A stretch of 64,000 bases of DNA, taken from positions 1 to 64,000 of the forward strand of contig CAYPYD010000006.1 in assembly GCA_964415195.1 (NCBI GenBank), read 5' to 3'. Both the position numbers and the translations under genes were made by a program. Position 1 is the first letter of the stretch. Every line of letters begins with the position of its first letter. Under the pieces are notes generated by a model. It did no database searches, was not told the origin of the DNA, and saw nothing but the letters and a program-made list of their open reading frames with translations. Shown here piece by piece: positions 1-8,225 of this stretch. This DNA is from WTXA01 sp964415195 (GTDB lineage Bacteria > Bacillota > TC1).

Positions 1-1183
1 ATGACAAATCGCAGGTATATATTACAGCATCTCCCTTTCCTTCTTCCATTTCAACTAGATAGTAGATTTCCTTTTCAGACAAGATCTTCTTAGCGAAATC
101 CTCGTCAAATTCAAGTCCCATACCCATTTCACAAACTAATAACTCACCTTTGCTACTACCAATATAGATGTTGGTCTCATAAGGATTAAACTCAATACCT
201 GAATAACCTACAGCAGCAAGTATTCTGCCCCAATTAGCATCCTCACCAAAAGCAGCTGTCTTAACAAGACTTGAAGTAGCTACAGCTTTACCAGCTTTAA
301 TAGCGTCATCATCATTCTTGGCTCCTTTGATCCTAACTTCAATGAACTTGGTAGCACCTTCACCGTCGACTACGATACTTTTAGCCATCTTCTTTAATAT
401 TTCAATAAGTTTTTCTTTAAATATATGGTAAAGATCATCATCTTTATCCTTGATTCTATTAACACCACTAGCCCCGTTAGCCAGGACAATCACCATGTCA
501 TTAGTACTTGTATCTCCATCTACTGTAATTGAGTTGAAGGATTTATTTACCCCTTCTACCACTATCTCATCAAGAAGTTCCTTATCGATAGCAGCATCAG
601 TTGTTACAAAACCAAGAAGAGTTGCCATATTCGGATGGATCATGCCACTACCTTTACAGATAGCACCAATTCTAATTTCCTTACCCTCATATGTAAACTC
701 GGTGGCAAATTGTTTTCTAAAAGTATCGGTAGTCATAATAGCTTCAGCCGCATCAATCCCATTATCTCTATCAGAACCTAATTCTTCTACTATATCTTCA
801 ATACCGGCCATTATGTTATCAATTGGTAATTGTTGACCAATAACTCCAGTAGAGGCAACCAGCACCTCATCACCACTAATATTTAGAACCTTGGCTGTAC
901 CTTCTGCCATCATCCAGGCATTAGCCATACCGATTTCCCCTGTACAAGCATTAGCATTACCACTATTTATAATTATAGCTCTCACTTGATTCTTGATATT
1001 TTCTTCACTTACAATTACAGGTGCTGCCTTAACCAAGTTTTTAGTAAAGGTCCCACTTGCTGTACAAGGAGCATCACTATAAATAAGTGCTAGATCCTTT
1101 TTCTTTTTCTTTATCTTAGAATGTATCCCGGCAGCCTTAAAGCCTTTTGGATATACTATGCTATATTGTTCACTATTTTGCAT
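1..1183 (-). CDS. argJ: Bifunctional glutamate N-acetyltransferase / ornithine acetyltransferase, 3' end cut by window edge
   Basis: ArgJ moves the acetyl group from N-acetylornithine to glutamate, in the cytosolic cyclic arginine pathway. Translating the minus strand from the ATG at 1183 gives MQNSEQYSIVYPKGF and an open frame to base 1, about 394 codons, so only the last few residues should be missing. The autocleavage region reads KGSGMIHPNMATLLGF, and the Thr after MA is the expected nucleophile that splits the precursor into two chains. NSGNANACTG and DGDTSTND are also typical of the family. An ATG at 1191 opens a different frame that stops at once, so 1183 is the start, with AAAGGA upstream. 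It lies 18 bases after argC on the same strand and is surely cotranscribed with it. Whether it also makes N-acetylglutamate from acetyl-CoA cannot be told from sequence. Confidence 0.95.
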   Translation of the reverse strand, partial: MQNSEQYSIVYPKGFKAAGIHSKIKKKKKDLALIYSDAPCTASGTFTKNLVKAAPVIVSEENIKNQVRAIIINSGNANACTGEIGMANAWMMAEGTAKVLNISGDEVLVASTGVIGQQLPIDNIMAGIEDIVEELGSDRDNGIDAAEAIMTTDTFRKQFATEFTYEGKEIRIGAICKGSGMIHPNMATLLGFVTTDAAIDKELLDEIVVEGVNKSFNSITVDGDTSTNDMVIVLANGASGVNRIKDKDDDLYHIFKEKLIEILKKMAKSIVVDGEGATKFIEVRIKGAKNDDDAIKAGKAVATSSLVKTAAFGEDANWGRILAAVGYSGIEFNPYETNIYIGSSKGELLVCEMGMGLEFDEDFAKKILSEKEIYYLVEMEEGKGDAVIYTCDLS

Positions 1184-1201
1184 TTTTTCATTAATCCTTT
1201 C

Positions 1202-2251
1202 CTATGGAAATATTGGGTAGTTTTCTATACCCTTTTTCTCTTCGATTCCAAATAGTATGTTCATATTCTGAATAGCCTGTCCTGAGGCACCCTTTACTAA
1301 ATTATCAATAGCTGAAAGGATGACTAGGTTTCCTGTATCCTCATCTAAAACTACATTGATATGACAGAAATTTGAACCATAGACCCATTTGGTATGAGGC
1401 ATAACCCCTTTATCTAAAACCTTTACAAAGTATTCATCCTTGTACTTATCAATCAATACCTGTCTTATCGTATCTTCACTAACAACCTTCTTCAAGGTAG
1501 TGTAGATTGTGCTATGAATCCCTCTAGTCATTGGCATCAGATGTGGTGTAAACATAATTTTAACCTTATCATCTGTATATTGCTGTAAGTGTCGCTCCAT
1601 TTCAGGTTTATGTCTGTGAGTCCCAACACCATAGGCGTTAACATTCTCATTTTGCTCACTGTAGAGAGTAACTAACTTCAAGCCTCTACCTGCTCCACTG
1701 ACTCCTGATTTAGAATCTACTATTATATTCTTTGTTTCAACTATACCTGCTTCAATAAGAGGCGCTAGTCCTAATTGAACACTTGTTGGATAACATCCAG
1801 GATTGGCTACAAGCCAGGTTCCTTCTATTATCTTATCTCTATGAAGTTCTGGTATACAGTAGACAGCTTCATCAATCAAATCACTTTGACGATGTTCTAA
1901 ACCGTACCACATAGTATAACCATCTTTTTCCAATCTATAGTCTGCACCAATATCGATTAGTTTCTTGCCGTAGGTCTTACAGGCCTTAGCTATATCGAAG
2001 GTTTCACCATGAGGCAATGCTGTAAAGACAACATCGGATTTTTTCACAGTTTCCTCAGGGTTCCAGTCAACTAATATTTCATCACTTAGGTTGAAAGTTG
2101 TTCCTACTACCTCACTGTATTTTTTACCAGGTGAGCTTTTTGATGGTAGGTCAATGATCTCAATGTCATCTCTGACTTTCAGTCTTCTATATAGTTCGAT
2201 TCCAGTATAGCCTGTTGCTCCAAATATGCTTACTTTAATCTTTTTATCCAT
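1202..2251 (-). CDS. argC: N-acetyl-gamma-glutamyl-phosphate reductase
   Basis: NADPH-dependent reductase of the arginine pathway that turns N-acetylglutamyl phosphate into the semialdehyde. The 349 residues match the family length. The N-terminal Rossmann motif GATGYTG is at 11-17, and the catalytic cysteine is C153 in NPGCYPT. The substrate-binding stretch HRHKPEME follows in the C-terminal half. The start at 2251 has AGGAGA upstream and a strong promoter at 2284-2312. First gene of the visible arginine operon, followed by argJ. Confidence 0.97.
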   Translation of the reverse strand: MDKKIKVSIFGATGYTGIELYRRLKVRDDIEIIDLPSKSSPGKKYSEVVGTTFNLSDEILVDWNPEETVKKSDVVFTALPHGETFDIAKACKTYGKKLIDIGADYRLEKDGYTMWYGLEHRQSDLIDEAVYCIPELHRDKIIEGTWLVANPGCYPTSVQLGLAPLIEAGIVETKNIIVDSKSGVSGAGRGLKLVTLYSEQNENVNAYGVGTHRHKPEMERHLQQYTDDKVKIMFTPHLMPMTRGIHSTIYTTLKKVVSEDTIRQVLIDKYKDEYFVKVLDKGVMPHTKWVYGSNFCHINVVLDEDTGNLVILSAIDNLVKGASGQAIQNMNILFGIEEKKGIENYPIFP

Positions 2252-2276
2252 AATTATATTTCTCCTTTTTACATTA

Positions 2277-2312
2277 TGAATTAATTATACATACAACTGT
2301 ATAAAAACACAA
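2277..2312 (-). promoter_or_regulatory. argC promoter with overlapping ARG-box-like inverted repeat
   Basis: On the minus strand there is a -35 TTGTGT (2307-2312), a 17-base spacer and a perfect -10 TATAAT (2284-2289). An imperfect palindrome TGTATAATTAATTCA (2277-2291, minus-strand reading) overlaps the -10. It resembles the ArgR/AhrC box (TGAAT, AT-rich centre, ATTCA) but is one base longer in the centre. A second palindrome, TGCATATAATATGCA, lies upstream at 2361-2375. Control by ArgR is inferred from gene content; no argR gene is in the window. Confidence 0.6.
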
Positions 2313-2407
2313 GATAATTATTATATTTATTCATTATAAATGGGTATATATGATAATATGTGCATATAATATGCATAATATTCACTATAACTGTATATTA
2401 TGAAAAT

Positions 2408-2437
2408 GATGGAGAGAAGTATAAACTCCCCTCCATC
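2408..2437 (-). terminator. Intrinsic terminator after the FAD oxidoreductase gene
   Basis: On the minus strand a 13-pair stem (GATGGAGGGGAGT with ACTTCTCTCCATC, allowing G-T pairs) closes a TTAT loop and is followed by a short T-rich tail. It lies 20 bases after the stop at 2457 and separates that operon from argC. Confidence 0.75.
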
Positions 2438-2456
2438 AACAATGTTTTAAACTATT

Positions 2457-3854
2457 CTATAAATCAACACCTAATAATTGTCTGGCTACAGCAACACCGT
2501 TACAAGAAGCTTGCATTAAGCCTCTAGTGATACCGGCACCATCGCCGATTGTAATTAGATTTTTCAAATTACTTTGGAACTTGTTGTTAACTCTAATCTT
2601 GTTTGAATAGAATTTAACCTCAACCCCATATAATAAGGTCTCATCACTTGCCAAGCCCTTAGCTAGATGATCTAGTGCTTCAATCATTTCCTTGATGTCA
2701 AGCATTATCCTATAAGGTAATACTAGTGACAAGTCTCCAGGAACTGCATCCTTTAGAGTTGGAACTGTGTTGTTTCTTAGTAATCTGTCATCATTAGTTC
2801 TTCTACCTCTTTTAAAGTCTCCGAATCTTTGAACCAAGATCTTGTTTCCTGCCAACATGTTTCCAAGTCTGGCAATGTGCTTACCATATTCAATTGGTTC
2901 ACTAAAAGGTTCTGTGAACTTCATAGAAACAAGAAGAGCAAAGTTTGTATTATTTGTCTTGTATTCATCACCCTTATAGCTATGTCCGTTTACAACAGCT
3001 AGTTCTGAATCATAGACTTCAGTAGCAACTTCCCCAGATGGGTTGGAACAAAATACCCTAACTTTATCATCAAAGGTTTTTGTGTAGTAGATAAGCTTTG
3101 ATTCATACATACTTTCGTTAAGAGCTTTCATTACATCATCACGACACTCGACTCTTACTCCAACGTCTACTATACCTACTTCTCTATCAATGCCATATCT
3201 TTCACATACTTCAGATAACCAGTCTGCACCTTCACGACCTACTGCAATAACAACATTATCACCAAAGTATTCCTTATCAGCAATTACGCCGATTACACCA
3301 CCATCATCATCAAGTATAAAGTCATGTACTGGATTACGGAAACTGATGTCAACTCCAAGTTCTATCAGGTGTTTTTGTATCTCTCCATATATACTGTAGC
3401 CCATTTCAGTACCAAGATGTCTTATTGGACATTCAATCAGTTTAAGATTATTTTTAATTGCCTTGGCTCTGATTTCTGCAATTTTTTCTGGAAAATCCAA
3501 TCCATATATTGTGCTGTCTGCACCATATGACAGATATTCTTTATCTACGTAGTTAATAAGTTCTTGAGTCTTGGCATAACCAATATATGAAGGAAGTTCT
3601 CCACCTACATCAGGTGATAAGGATAATTTGCCATCACTATAGGCTCCTGCTCCAGCAAAACCTGTAGTAATATTACAAGGTTTACAATGGACACAGATAC
3701 CTGTTTTCCTTTTAGGGCATATTCTTTTTTCGATTGATCTGCCTTTTTCTAATAGGAGAATTGATTTTTCTGGAGCTAGTTTTTTATATTCAAGTGCTGT
3801 AAATATTCCAGCAGGTCCTGCTCCAACAATGATCAAATCATATTTTTCACTCAT
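2457..3854 (-). CDS. FAD-dependent oxidoreductase (COG2509-like)
   Basis: 465-residue flavoprotein of the uncharacterised FAD-dependent dehydrogenase group. It has a dinucleotide-binding start, IIVGAGPAG (8-16), and a C-terminal FAD motif, TIGDGAGITRG, near 437-447. Cysteines at 46, 54, 57 and 60 make a tight cluster followed by TTGFAGAGAYSDGK. This cluster and the GGAG/SDGK stretch recur in this family; the cysteines may be redox-active or bind metal (inference). No membrane segment or signal peptide is visible. It starts 4 bases after xpt and is translationally linked to it. Substrate unknown. Confidence 0.75.
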   Translation of the reverse strand: MSEKYDLIIVGAGPAGIFTALEYKKLAPEKSILLLEKGRSIEKRICPKRKTGICVHCKPCNITTGFAGAGAYSDGKLSLSPDVGGELPSYIGYAKTQELINYVDKEYLSYGADSTIYGLDFPEKIAEIRAKAIKNNLKLIECPIRHLGTEMGYSIYGEIQKHLIELGVDISFRNPVHDFILDDDGGVIGVIADKEYFGDNVVIAVGREGADWLSEVCERYGIDREVGIVDVGVRVECRDDVMKALNESMYESKLIYYTKTFDDKVRVFCSNPSGEVATEVYDSELAVVNGHSYKGDEYKTNNTNFALLVSMKFTEPFSEPIEYGKHIARLGNMLAGNKILVQRFGDFKRGRRTNDDRLLRNNTVPTLKDAVPGDLSLVLPYRIMLDIKEMIEALDHLAKGLASDETLLYGVEVKFYSNKIRVNNKFQSNLKNLITIGDGAGITRGLMQASCNGVAVARQLLGVDL

Positions 3855-3858
3855 AATC

Positions 3859-4434
3859 TTAATACTCCTTAAATTTTATATCGCTATCGTTGATAGATGC
3901 TACACACGCTAGACTATAGACGTCTATTCCCATTTCTTCAGCTCTTTGTCTACCAGGTTGGAAACTTTTTTCTATAGCAATTCCTGCACCAACCAGATTT
4001 GCTCCACCTTGTTTTACAATGTCTGCAAGGCCTAGAAGCGCACTACCATTGGCTAGAAAGTCGTCTATAATTAAAATGTTATCTTCTTCAGTAATAAATT
4101 TTTTGGAAACATTAATTAAATAAATAAGACCTTTTGTATAGGATTGAACTGAAGCAGTTAAAATCTCACCTTCAAGATTTTTAGAAACAACTTTCTTGGC
4201 AAATACTAAAGGTACCTTAAAAGCTTTGGCCACAAAGGCTGCTATTGCAATCCCTGATGCTTCTATAGTAAGTATCTTAGTTACGTGCTTATCTTTGAAA
4301 TGTTCATAGAACTCCTGGCCTAATTGCTCCATAAGGTCAATATCGATTTGATGGTTTAAAAAAGTGTCTACTTTTAATATAGCAGTACCTATTCCTTTAC
4401 CATCTTTTAATATCCTTTGTTTTAAAATTTCCAT
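3859..4434 (-). CDS. xpt: Xanthine phosphoribosyltransferase
   Basis: Salvage enzyme joining xanthine to PRPP to form XMP in the cytosol. At 191 residues it has the usual Xpt length. The PRPP-binding motif ILIIDDFLANGSALLG is at 120-135, and LTIEASGIAIA near 55-65 is the typical N-terminal substrate loop. The C-terminal SLACVASINDSDIKF also matches the family. ATTAGGAG precedes the ATG at 4434. The 165-base upstream gap has a possible -10 TATACT near 4480 but no recognisable guanine riboswitch, which often controls xpt in Bacillota. Cotranscribed with the FAD oxidoreductase downstream. Confidence 0.93.
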   Translation of the reverse strand: MEILKQRILKDGKGIGTAILKVDTFLNHQIDIDLMEQLGQEFYEHFKDKHVTKILTIEASGIAIAAFVAKAFKVPLVFAKKVVSKNLEGEILTASVQSYTKGLIYLINVSKKFITEEDNILIIDDFLANGSALLGLADIVKQGGANLVGAGIAIEKSFQPGRQRAEEMGIDVYSLACVASINDSDIKFKEY

Positions 4435-4546
4435 TTTATTCTCCTAATTAAAATATTTTAAGAATGTCACTTTCTCAGTATACCCTCTTTTATCCTAATT
4501 TTCTACAATCTAATCACAATTAATCAGGTAGAAAAAGACAAAGATA

Positions 4547-4569
4547 AACCTCCAGATAAACTGGAGGTT
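4547..4569 (-). terminator. Intrinsic terminator after the small membrane protein gene
   Basis: Stem AACCTCCAG/CTGGAGGTT with a 5-base loop. Read on the minus strand it is followed by a T-rich tract (TTATCTTTGTCTTTTTC). It lies 31 bases after the stop of the gene at 4600-5031. Confidence 0.8.
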
Positions 4570-4599
4570 ACTTTTAAAACTATATCATTCATTTATACC

Positions 4600-5031
4600 C
4601 TAGTCAGTCAACTTCTTATAGGCTGCAAGTGTTCCTTTGAACAAGGACACTAGAATCCAACCATGGAAAATGACATCTAGCATAGTCATTATAGTGAATT
4701 CTGTGAAATAGAAGAACCATAAAAACATCACTATACTATCAATAACATAAAGTGCAAAAGCACCACCATACCAAATAGGCTTTTTTTGTGCTATCAAGGC
4801 AGCAGCTACATAAAATCCTATAACAATTAGTATAAGAAATATAAATACAAATAGTTGATATTCAATTGCAAAAAAGGCAAAAACTGAAGGCAGTATTGCC
4901 GAATATGGTACATACAAGCCAGTTCCAAAAAACATCCCTATAATATTGAATATAGTTAATAAAATCATAATCAATAAACTAGTCTGGGCATTTTTCAAGC
5001 TTTTTTCTATATCGATATTTTCAAACATCAC
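4600..5031 (-). CDS. Small integral membrane protein of unknown function
   Basis: 143 residues with four hydrophobic spans, near 18-38, 43-60, 62-85 and 90-110, and a short amphipathic C-terminus ending in AAYKKLTD. No motif I recognise. The start MMFENIDIEKS at 5031 has GGAGG upstream. It is the last gene of a minus-strand run with the amidohydrolase (16 bases before it) and the CPBP protease, so it is probably cotranscribed with them. I cannot assign a function. Confidence 0.6.
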   Translation of the reverse strand: MMFENIDIEKSLKNAQTSLLIMILLTIFNIIGMFFGTGLYVPYSAILPSVFAFFAIEYQLFVFIFLILIVIGFYVAAALIAQKKPIWYGGAFALYVIDSIVMFLWFFYFTEFTIMTMLDVIFHGWILVSLFKGTLAAYKKLTD

Positions 5032-5047
5032 GACCTCCTACATAAAA

Positions 5048-6412
5048 TTAATTCTTGGCTTTCTTTAGCAATAGATCGACTAATTCATTGCTTTTTCTAC
5101 TAATTAACTCCTCGTCGATACCAACAATATGACCATCACGAACTAGCACTTTACCTGCAACAATTGTATAGTCTACAGGTTTATGATAACCACAAACTGC
5201 AAAAATAGACTTTGGATCCCTATGAGTACCAATAAGTGACATATCTCTAGAGTCAATCATAAACAAGTCCCCAGCCTTACCTACTTCCAAAGAACCTATA
5301 TCCGTTCTACCCAATAACCTGGCACCACCTCTAGTAGCAATTTTCAACATATCATAGCCCGTTGGAGCCAGATTGCTGGAATTAAGTCTATGAAGCAGAT
5401 ATCCTACTCTAATTTCTTCTAGCAAGTTGGAACCATCATTACTCGCACTACCATCAACAGCCAAACCTACTGGCACATTCAACTTCAACATTTCTGGAAT
5501 TCTAGCAATACCAGAGGATAACTTCATATTTGACACTGGACAATGAGCAACTCCAGTTTGTGTATCAGCTAATAACTTTAATTCATCATCATTAAAATGA
5601 ATACCATGTGCAAACCAAACATCATTTCCAATCCAACCTAGACTTTCCATATAAGCGAGTGGCCTTAAATTGAATTTTTTCAGTGTATAATTTTCTTCAT
5701 CAATAGTTTCACATAAGTGAGTGTGTAGTCTAACACCTTTGGCTCTCGCAAGTTTTGCTGTTTCTACCATCAAGTCATCTGTAACACTAAATGGAGAACA
5801 AGGGGCAAGTACTATTTGCCTCATGGAAAAAGGTGACGGATCATGATATTTATCAATCAACCTGATACTATCTTTTAAAATCTCATCTGTAGTTTGAACC
5901 ACAGAATCCGGTGGCAAACCACCATCCTTTACACTCCTTGACATACTACCTCTAGAAGCATGAAATCTGATTCCCATTTCCTCAGCAATCTTAAATTGCG
6001 TATCAATTAATTCTCCGGACGTAGTAGCAGGAAATACATAGTGATGATCAAATACAGTTGTTGTCCCATTTTTTAATAAATCACTGATACCAGTCATTGA
6101 ACTATAGTAGATCATATCCTGATCCAAGCCCTTCCATATTTCATAAAGTGCTCTTAACCAAGGAAACAATTCAAGACACTGAACCTCAGGCAAATTTCTA
6201 GTGAAAGTCTGATATAAATGATGATGCGTATTAATTAAACCAGGATAGGCATAGTAGTTACTGCCATCAATAACTTCATCTGCAGGAAATACTTCCTTCC
6301 CGATATGTTTAATCACCCCATCTTCTATATAGATGTTTTCACCTTCTAGTACTCTGTCTTGGTCATCCACTGTTACAATGCTTTTAATATTTTTAATTAA
6401 TAATTTTGACAT
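5048..6412 (-). CDS. Amidohydrolase, probable 8-oxoguanine deaminase
   Basis: 454-residue member of the metal-dependent amidohydrolase superfamily (TrzN/AtzB and cytosine-deaminase branch). The metal-binding NTHHH is at 61-65; later come HTHLCET near 230, WFAHGIHF near 267 and VDGSASND near 320. The loop CLELFPWLRALYEIWKGL just after the first metal site is typical of proteins described as 8-oxoguanine deaminases, which convert 8-oxoguanine to urate and ammonia. Neighbouring xpt supports a purine role. The start overlaps the end of the CPBP protease gene by 20 bases. Guanine deaminase or another aminohydrolase activity is the main alternative. Confidence 0.72.
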   Translation of the reverse strand: MSKLLIKNIKSIVTVDDQDRVLEGENIYIEDGVIKHIGKEVFPADEVIDGSNYYAYPGLINTHHHLYQTFTRNLPEVQCLELFPWLRALYEIWKGLDQDMIYYSSMTGISDLLKNGTTTVFDHHYVFPATTSGELIDTQFKIAEEMGIRFHASRGSMSRSVKDGGLPPDSVVQTTDEILKDSIRLIDKYHDPSPFSMRQIVLAPCSPFSVTDDLMVETAKLARAKGVRLHTHLCETIDEENYTLKKFNLRPLAYMESLGWIGNDVWFAHGIHFNDDELKLLADTQTGVAHCPVSNMKLSSGIARIPEMLKLNVPVGLAVDGSASNDGSNLLEEIRVGYLLHRLNSSNLAPTGYDMLKIATRGGARLLGRTDIGSLEVGKAGDLFMIDSRDMSLIGTHRDPKSIFAVCGYHKPVDYTIVAGKVLVRDGHIVGIDEELISRKSNELVDLLLKKAKN

Positions 6413-7274
6413 TTTCCACCTCTTTTTCTAAATTGCAGAAATCTAAGGTATCACAGTACGCTTCCTTATTAAATGTTTTAATCATAACAATCCCGAATAA
6501 TATTGTTCCCGCAATACCCAATATTAGTATGCTGGTAGTATCCAAGTTAGTATGCAGCCATTGATCAAGTAACAAGGATATAGAATTATATGAAAAGTGT
6601 AATAATATTACAGCCCAAATTGACTTATATTTATAGTAGACAATACCAAGTACTATACCCACAAAAGTAGCATAGACACCTTGAATCCAATTACCATGGA
6701 AAAGTCCAAATAGTAAGCCCTGGGTTAGTATTGCCAACCAAACAGGCATTGCTTTTTTAAAATCATTGAAGATTATCCCTCTAAATATTATCTCTTCAAA
6801 AAATGGAGCTGATATTGAAACCGCCAAAACTACATAAATAAAACCGGATTTCATTAAAGGTTCCATCAAGTTTTCATATTCTGCCAATTGTTGTTTTATT
6901 GGTAAATATATAACAGCTAAATCAAATAATCCAGTTATTAGAAGATTGAAAAAAGCTCCAAAGGCAAGAATTAATGCGCCATCGGCTATTTTTATTTTTC
7001 TAAAACCAACATATTGTGTGAACTTATCCTTCCTTGCTAGAAAAATCAACATTACAAAACCCATAGTCATTAGATTGCCTAGCAACATTAAAGGTATTAA
7101 TAACCCTTCTAACTGGCTTTGTAACTGCCCTACATCGGGCATTTCACCGATAAATACGTTATAGAAGGTAATCCCTATACCTGCCAAGAATACCAAACCT
7201 ATATTAATTGCGTAATACATAAACAACATCATTAAGGTAAAGCCTATTGCTTTAAATAGATTTTTAATCCGCAT
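6393..7274 (-). CDS. CPBP-family intramembrane glutamic protease
   Basis: 293-residue multi-pass membrane protein with the CPBP/Abi (CAAX-protease-like) catalytic block: E160, E161 and R165 in FFEEIIFRG, then FGLFH (189-193) and HFSYN (226-230), which supply the family's Glu, Arg, His and Asn residues. About seven to eight hydrophobic helices. Substrate unknown; family members are linked to peptide maturation or immunity. The start MRIKNLF follows AAGGAGG. First gene of the run ending at 4600, and divergent from rpsF. Confidence 0.82.
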   Translation of the reverse strand: MRIKNLFKAIGFTLMMLFMYYAINIGLVFLAGIGITFYNVFIGEMPDVGQLQSQLEGLLIPLMLLGNLMTMGFVMLIFLARKDKFTQYVGFRKIKIADGALILAFGAFFNLLITGLFDLAVIYLPIKQQLAEYENLMEPLMKSGFIYVVLAVSISAPFFEEIIFRGIIFNDFKKAMPVWLAILTQGLLFGLFHGNWIQGVYATFVGIVLGIVYYKYKSIWAVILLHFSYNSISLLLDQWLHTNLDTTSILILGIAGTILFGIVMIKTFNKEAYCDTLDFCNLEKEVENVKIIN

Positions 7275-7361
7275 TTAAACCCTCCTTCAACGATATTATA
7301 TGTTATCATTTTACTACCTCCCTTCCTTTAAAACAAGGAGTTTTGAAATTACAGTCCGATT

Positions 7362-7455
7362 AATAGACAAACCTATATATCTATGATAAAATAGTAAAGC
7401 ATGTAAATGCATCCCGCTTACGAAGAGTAGGCTAAAATCCAAGGGAGGTGAAACA
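7362..7455 (+). promoter_or_regulatory. rpsF promoter and leader, candidate S6:S18 autoregulatory RNA
   Basis: A -35 TAGACA, 17-base spacer and -10 TAAAAT lead into a leader of about 55 bases. The leader can fold as GCAT/ATGC around GTAA (near 7399-7410) and as CTTAC-GAAGA-GTAGG, just after a CCCG run. Many bacteria have an S6:S18-binding RNA with a conserved CCG upstream of rpsF. The position and the CCG fit, but I could not test the consensus. Confidence 0.4.
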
Positions 7456-7935
7456 ATGAAAAAATACGAGTTAATATTTGTTACTGATGCCAGTTTGGAA
7501 CTAGAAGTTATCAACGAAGTTGTTAATAAATTTACTGATTTAGTGAAGAACAACGCTACTATCGTAGAAGCTACCAACTGGGGCAAAAGAAAATTAGCTT
7601 ATGAGGTTAACAAGAAATGGGACGGTTTTTATACACTGATCCAATTTGAAGGACCTGCTGATTTTATCAAAGAGTTAGAACGTGTTTTGAGAATTGATGA
7701 AAGGGTTATGAAGTTTCTCGTAATTAAGGTTGACGAAAAGAAAATCGCTCAAGCTGAATTCTACGCTCAAAAGAGAAGAGAAAGAGAAGCTGCTAGAAGT
7801 GCAAGATTCGCTGCTGAAAGAGCTGCAAGTCAAGAAGCTGCCGCTACTGCTGCTGCTGCTACTGCTACTACTACAACTGAAGAAGTTAAAACACAAACCC
7901 CTTCTGAACCAGTTCAAGAAACTGTTCAAGACTAA
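7456..7935 (+). CDS. rpsF: 30S ribosomal protein S6 with long Ala/Thr-rich tail
   Basis: S6 sits on the 30S platform and binds 16S rRNA together with S18. Residues 1-95 are ordinary S6: MKKYELIFVTDASLE, then TNWGKRKLAYEVNKKWDGFYTL and RIDERVMKFLV. The protein is 159 residues, about 60 longer than typical S6. The tail is a charged RREREAARSARFAAERAA helix, then an Ala/Thr run (GCT/ACT codons near 7840-7880) and an acidic end. Tails are variable in S6 and probably flexible. GGGAGGTG precedes the ATG. rpsR follows after 24 bases with no ssb gene between. Confidence 0.96.
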   Translation: MKKYELIFVTDASLELEVINEVVNKFTDLVKNNATIVEATNWGKRKLAYEVNKKWDGFYTLIQFEGPADFIKELERVLRIDERVMKFLVIKVDEKKIAQAEFYAQKRREREAARSARFAAERAASQEAAATAAAATATTTTEEVKTQTPSEPVQETVQD

Positions 7936-7959
7936 GAGAAAGAAAGGAGGCATCCTTTT

Positions 7960-8187
7960 ATGAAACGTGAAGTTAGAAGACCTAAAAAGAAAGTTTGTTC
8001 TTTTTGTGTTGATAAAACACTAATAGATTATAAAGATGCTAATCGTTTAAAACGCTTTGTAACAGAAAGAGGTAAAATTTTACCTCGTCGTATTACAGGA
8101 TGTTGCGCAGCTCATCAAAGAGAATTAACTGTAGCAATTAAAAGAGCTCGTCATATCGCTCTATTGCCTTATACAACTAACGAATAG
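7960..8187 (+). CDS. rpsR: 30S ribosomal protein S18
   Basis: 75 residues, standard length. The N-terminal CSFC and central GCCAAHQRE give the zinc-binding type of S18, with RRITG and RARHIALLPYT as family signatures. S18 pairs with S6 on the 30S platform. GAAAGGAGG precedes the ATG. The stop codon at 8185-8187 merges into a terminator-like hairpin before rplI. Confidence 0.97.
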   Translation: MKREVRRPKKKVCSFCVDKTLIDYKDANRLKRFVTERGKILPRRITGCCAAHQRELTVAIKRARHIALLPYTTNE

Positions 8188-8207
8188 GAGCTTTATGCTC
8201 CTTTTTT
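8186..8207 (+). terminator. Intrinsic terminator/attenuator between rpsR and rplI
   Basis: AGGAGC/GCTCCT stem with a TTTAT-type loop, directly followed by six T (8202-8207). The stem includes bases of the rpsR stop codon. Because rplI, dnaB and purA follow on the same strand, it may only partly stop transcription. Confidence 0.7.
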
Positions 8208-8225
8208 GTTTCAAGGAGGTTTATA

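Noticed and set aside
450..836. Open frame of 128 codons on the plus strand
   Set aside because: It is antisense to argJ, whose protein motifs are clear in the minus strand reading.
2361..2384. Two overlapping ArgR boxes upstream of argC
   Set aside because: The palindrome TGCATATAATATGCA is perfect, but its centre length differs from the known box and it lies far upstream of the -35; only mentioned with the promoter.
4435..4599. Guanine riboswitch upstream of xpt
   Set aside because: The conserved core sequences were not found in the gap, only a terminator and a possible -10.
7840..7880. GCT/ACT triplet run as a microsatellite
   Set aside because: It is coding sequence for the S6 tail and is interrupted by other codons; not a pure repeat array.
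7675..7953. Minus-strand frame with a long serine run
   Set aside because: It is the complement of the Ala/Thr-coding tail of rpsF; the serine run is an artefact of GCT/ACT repeats.
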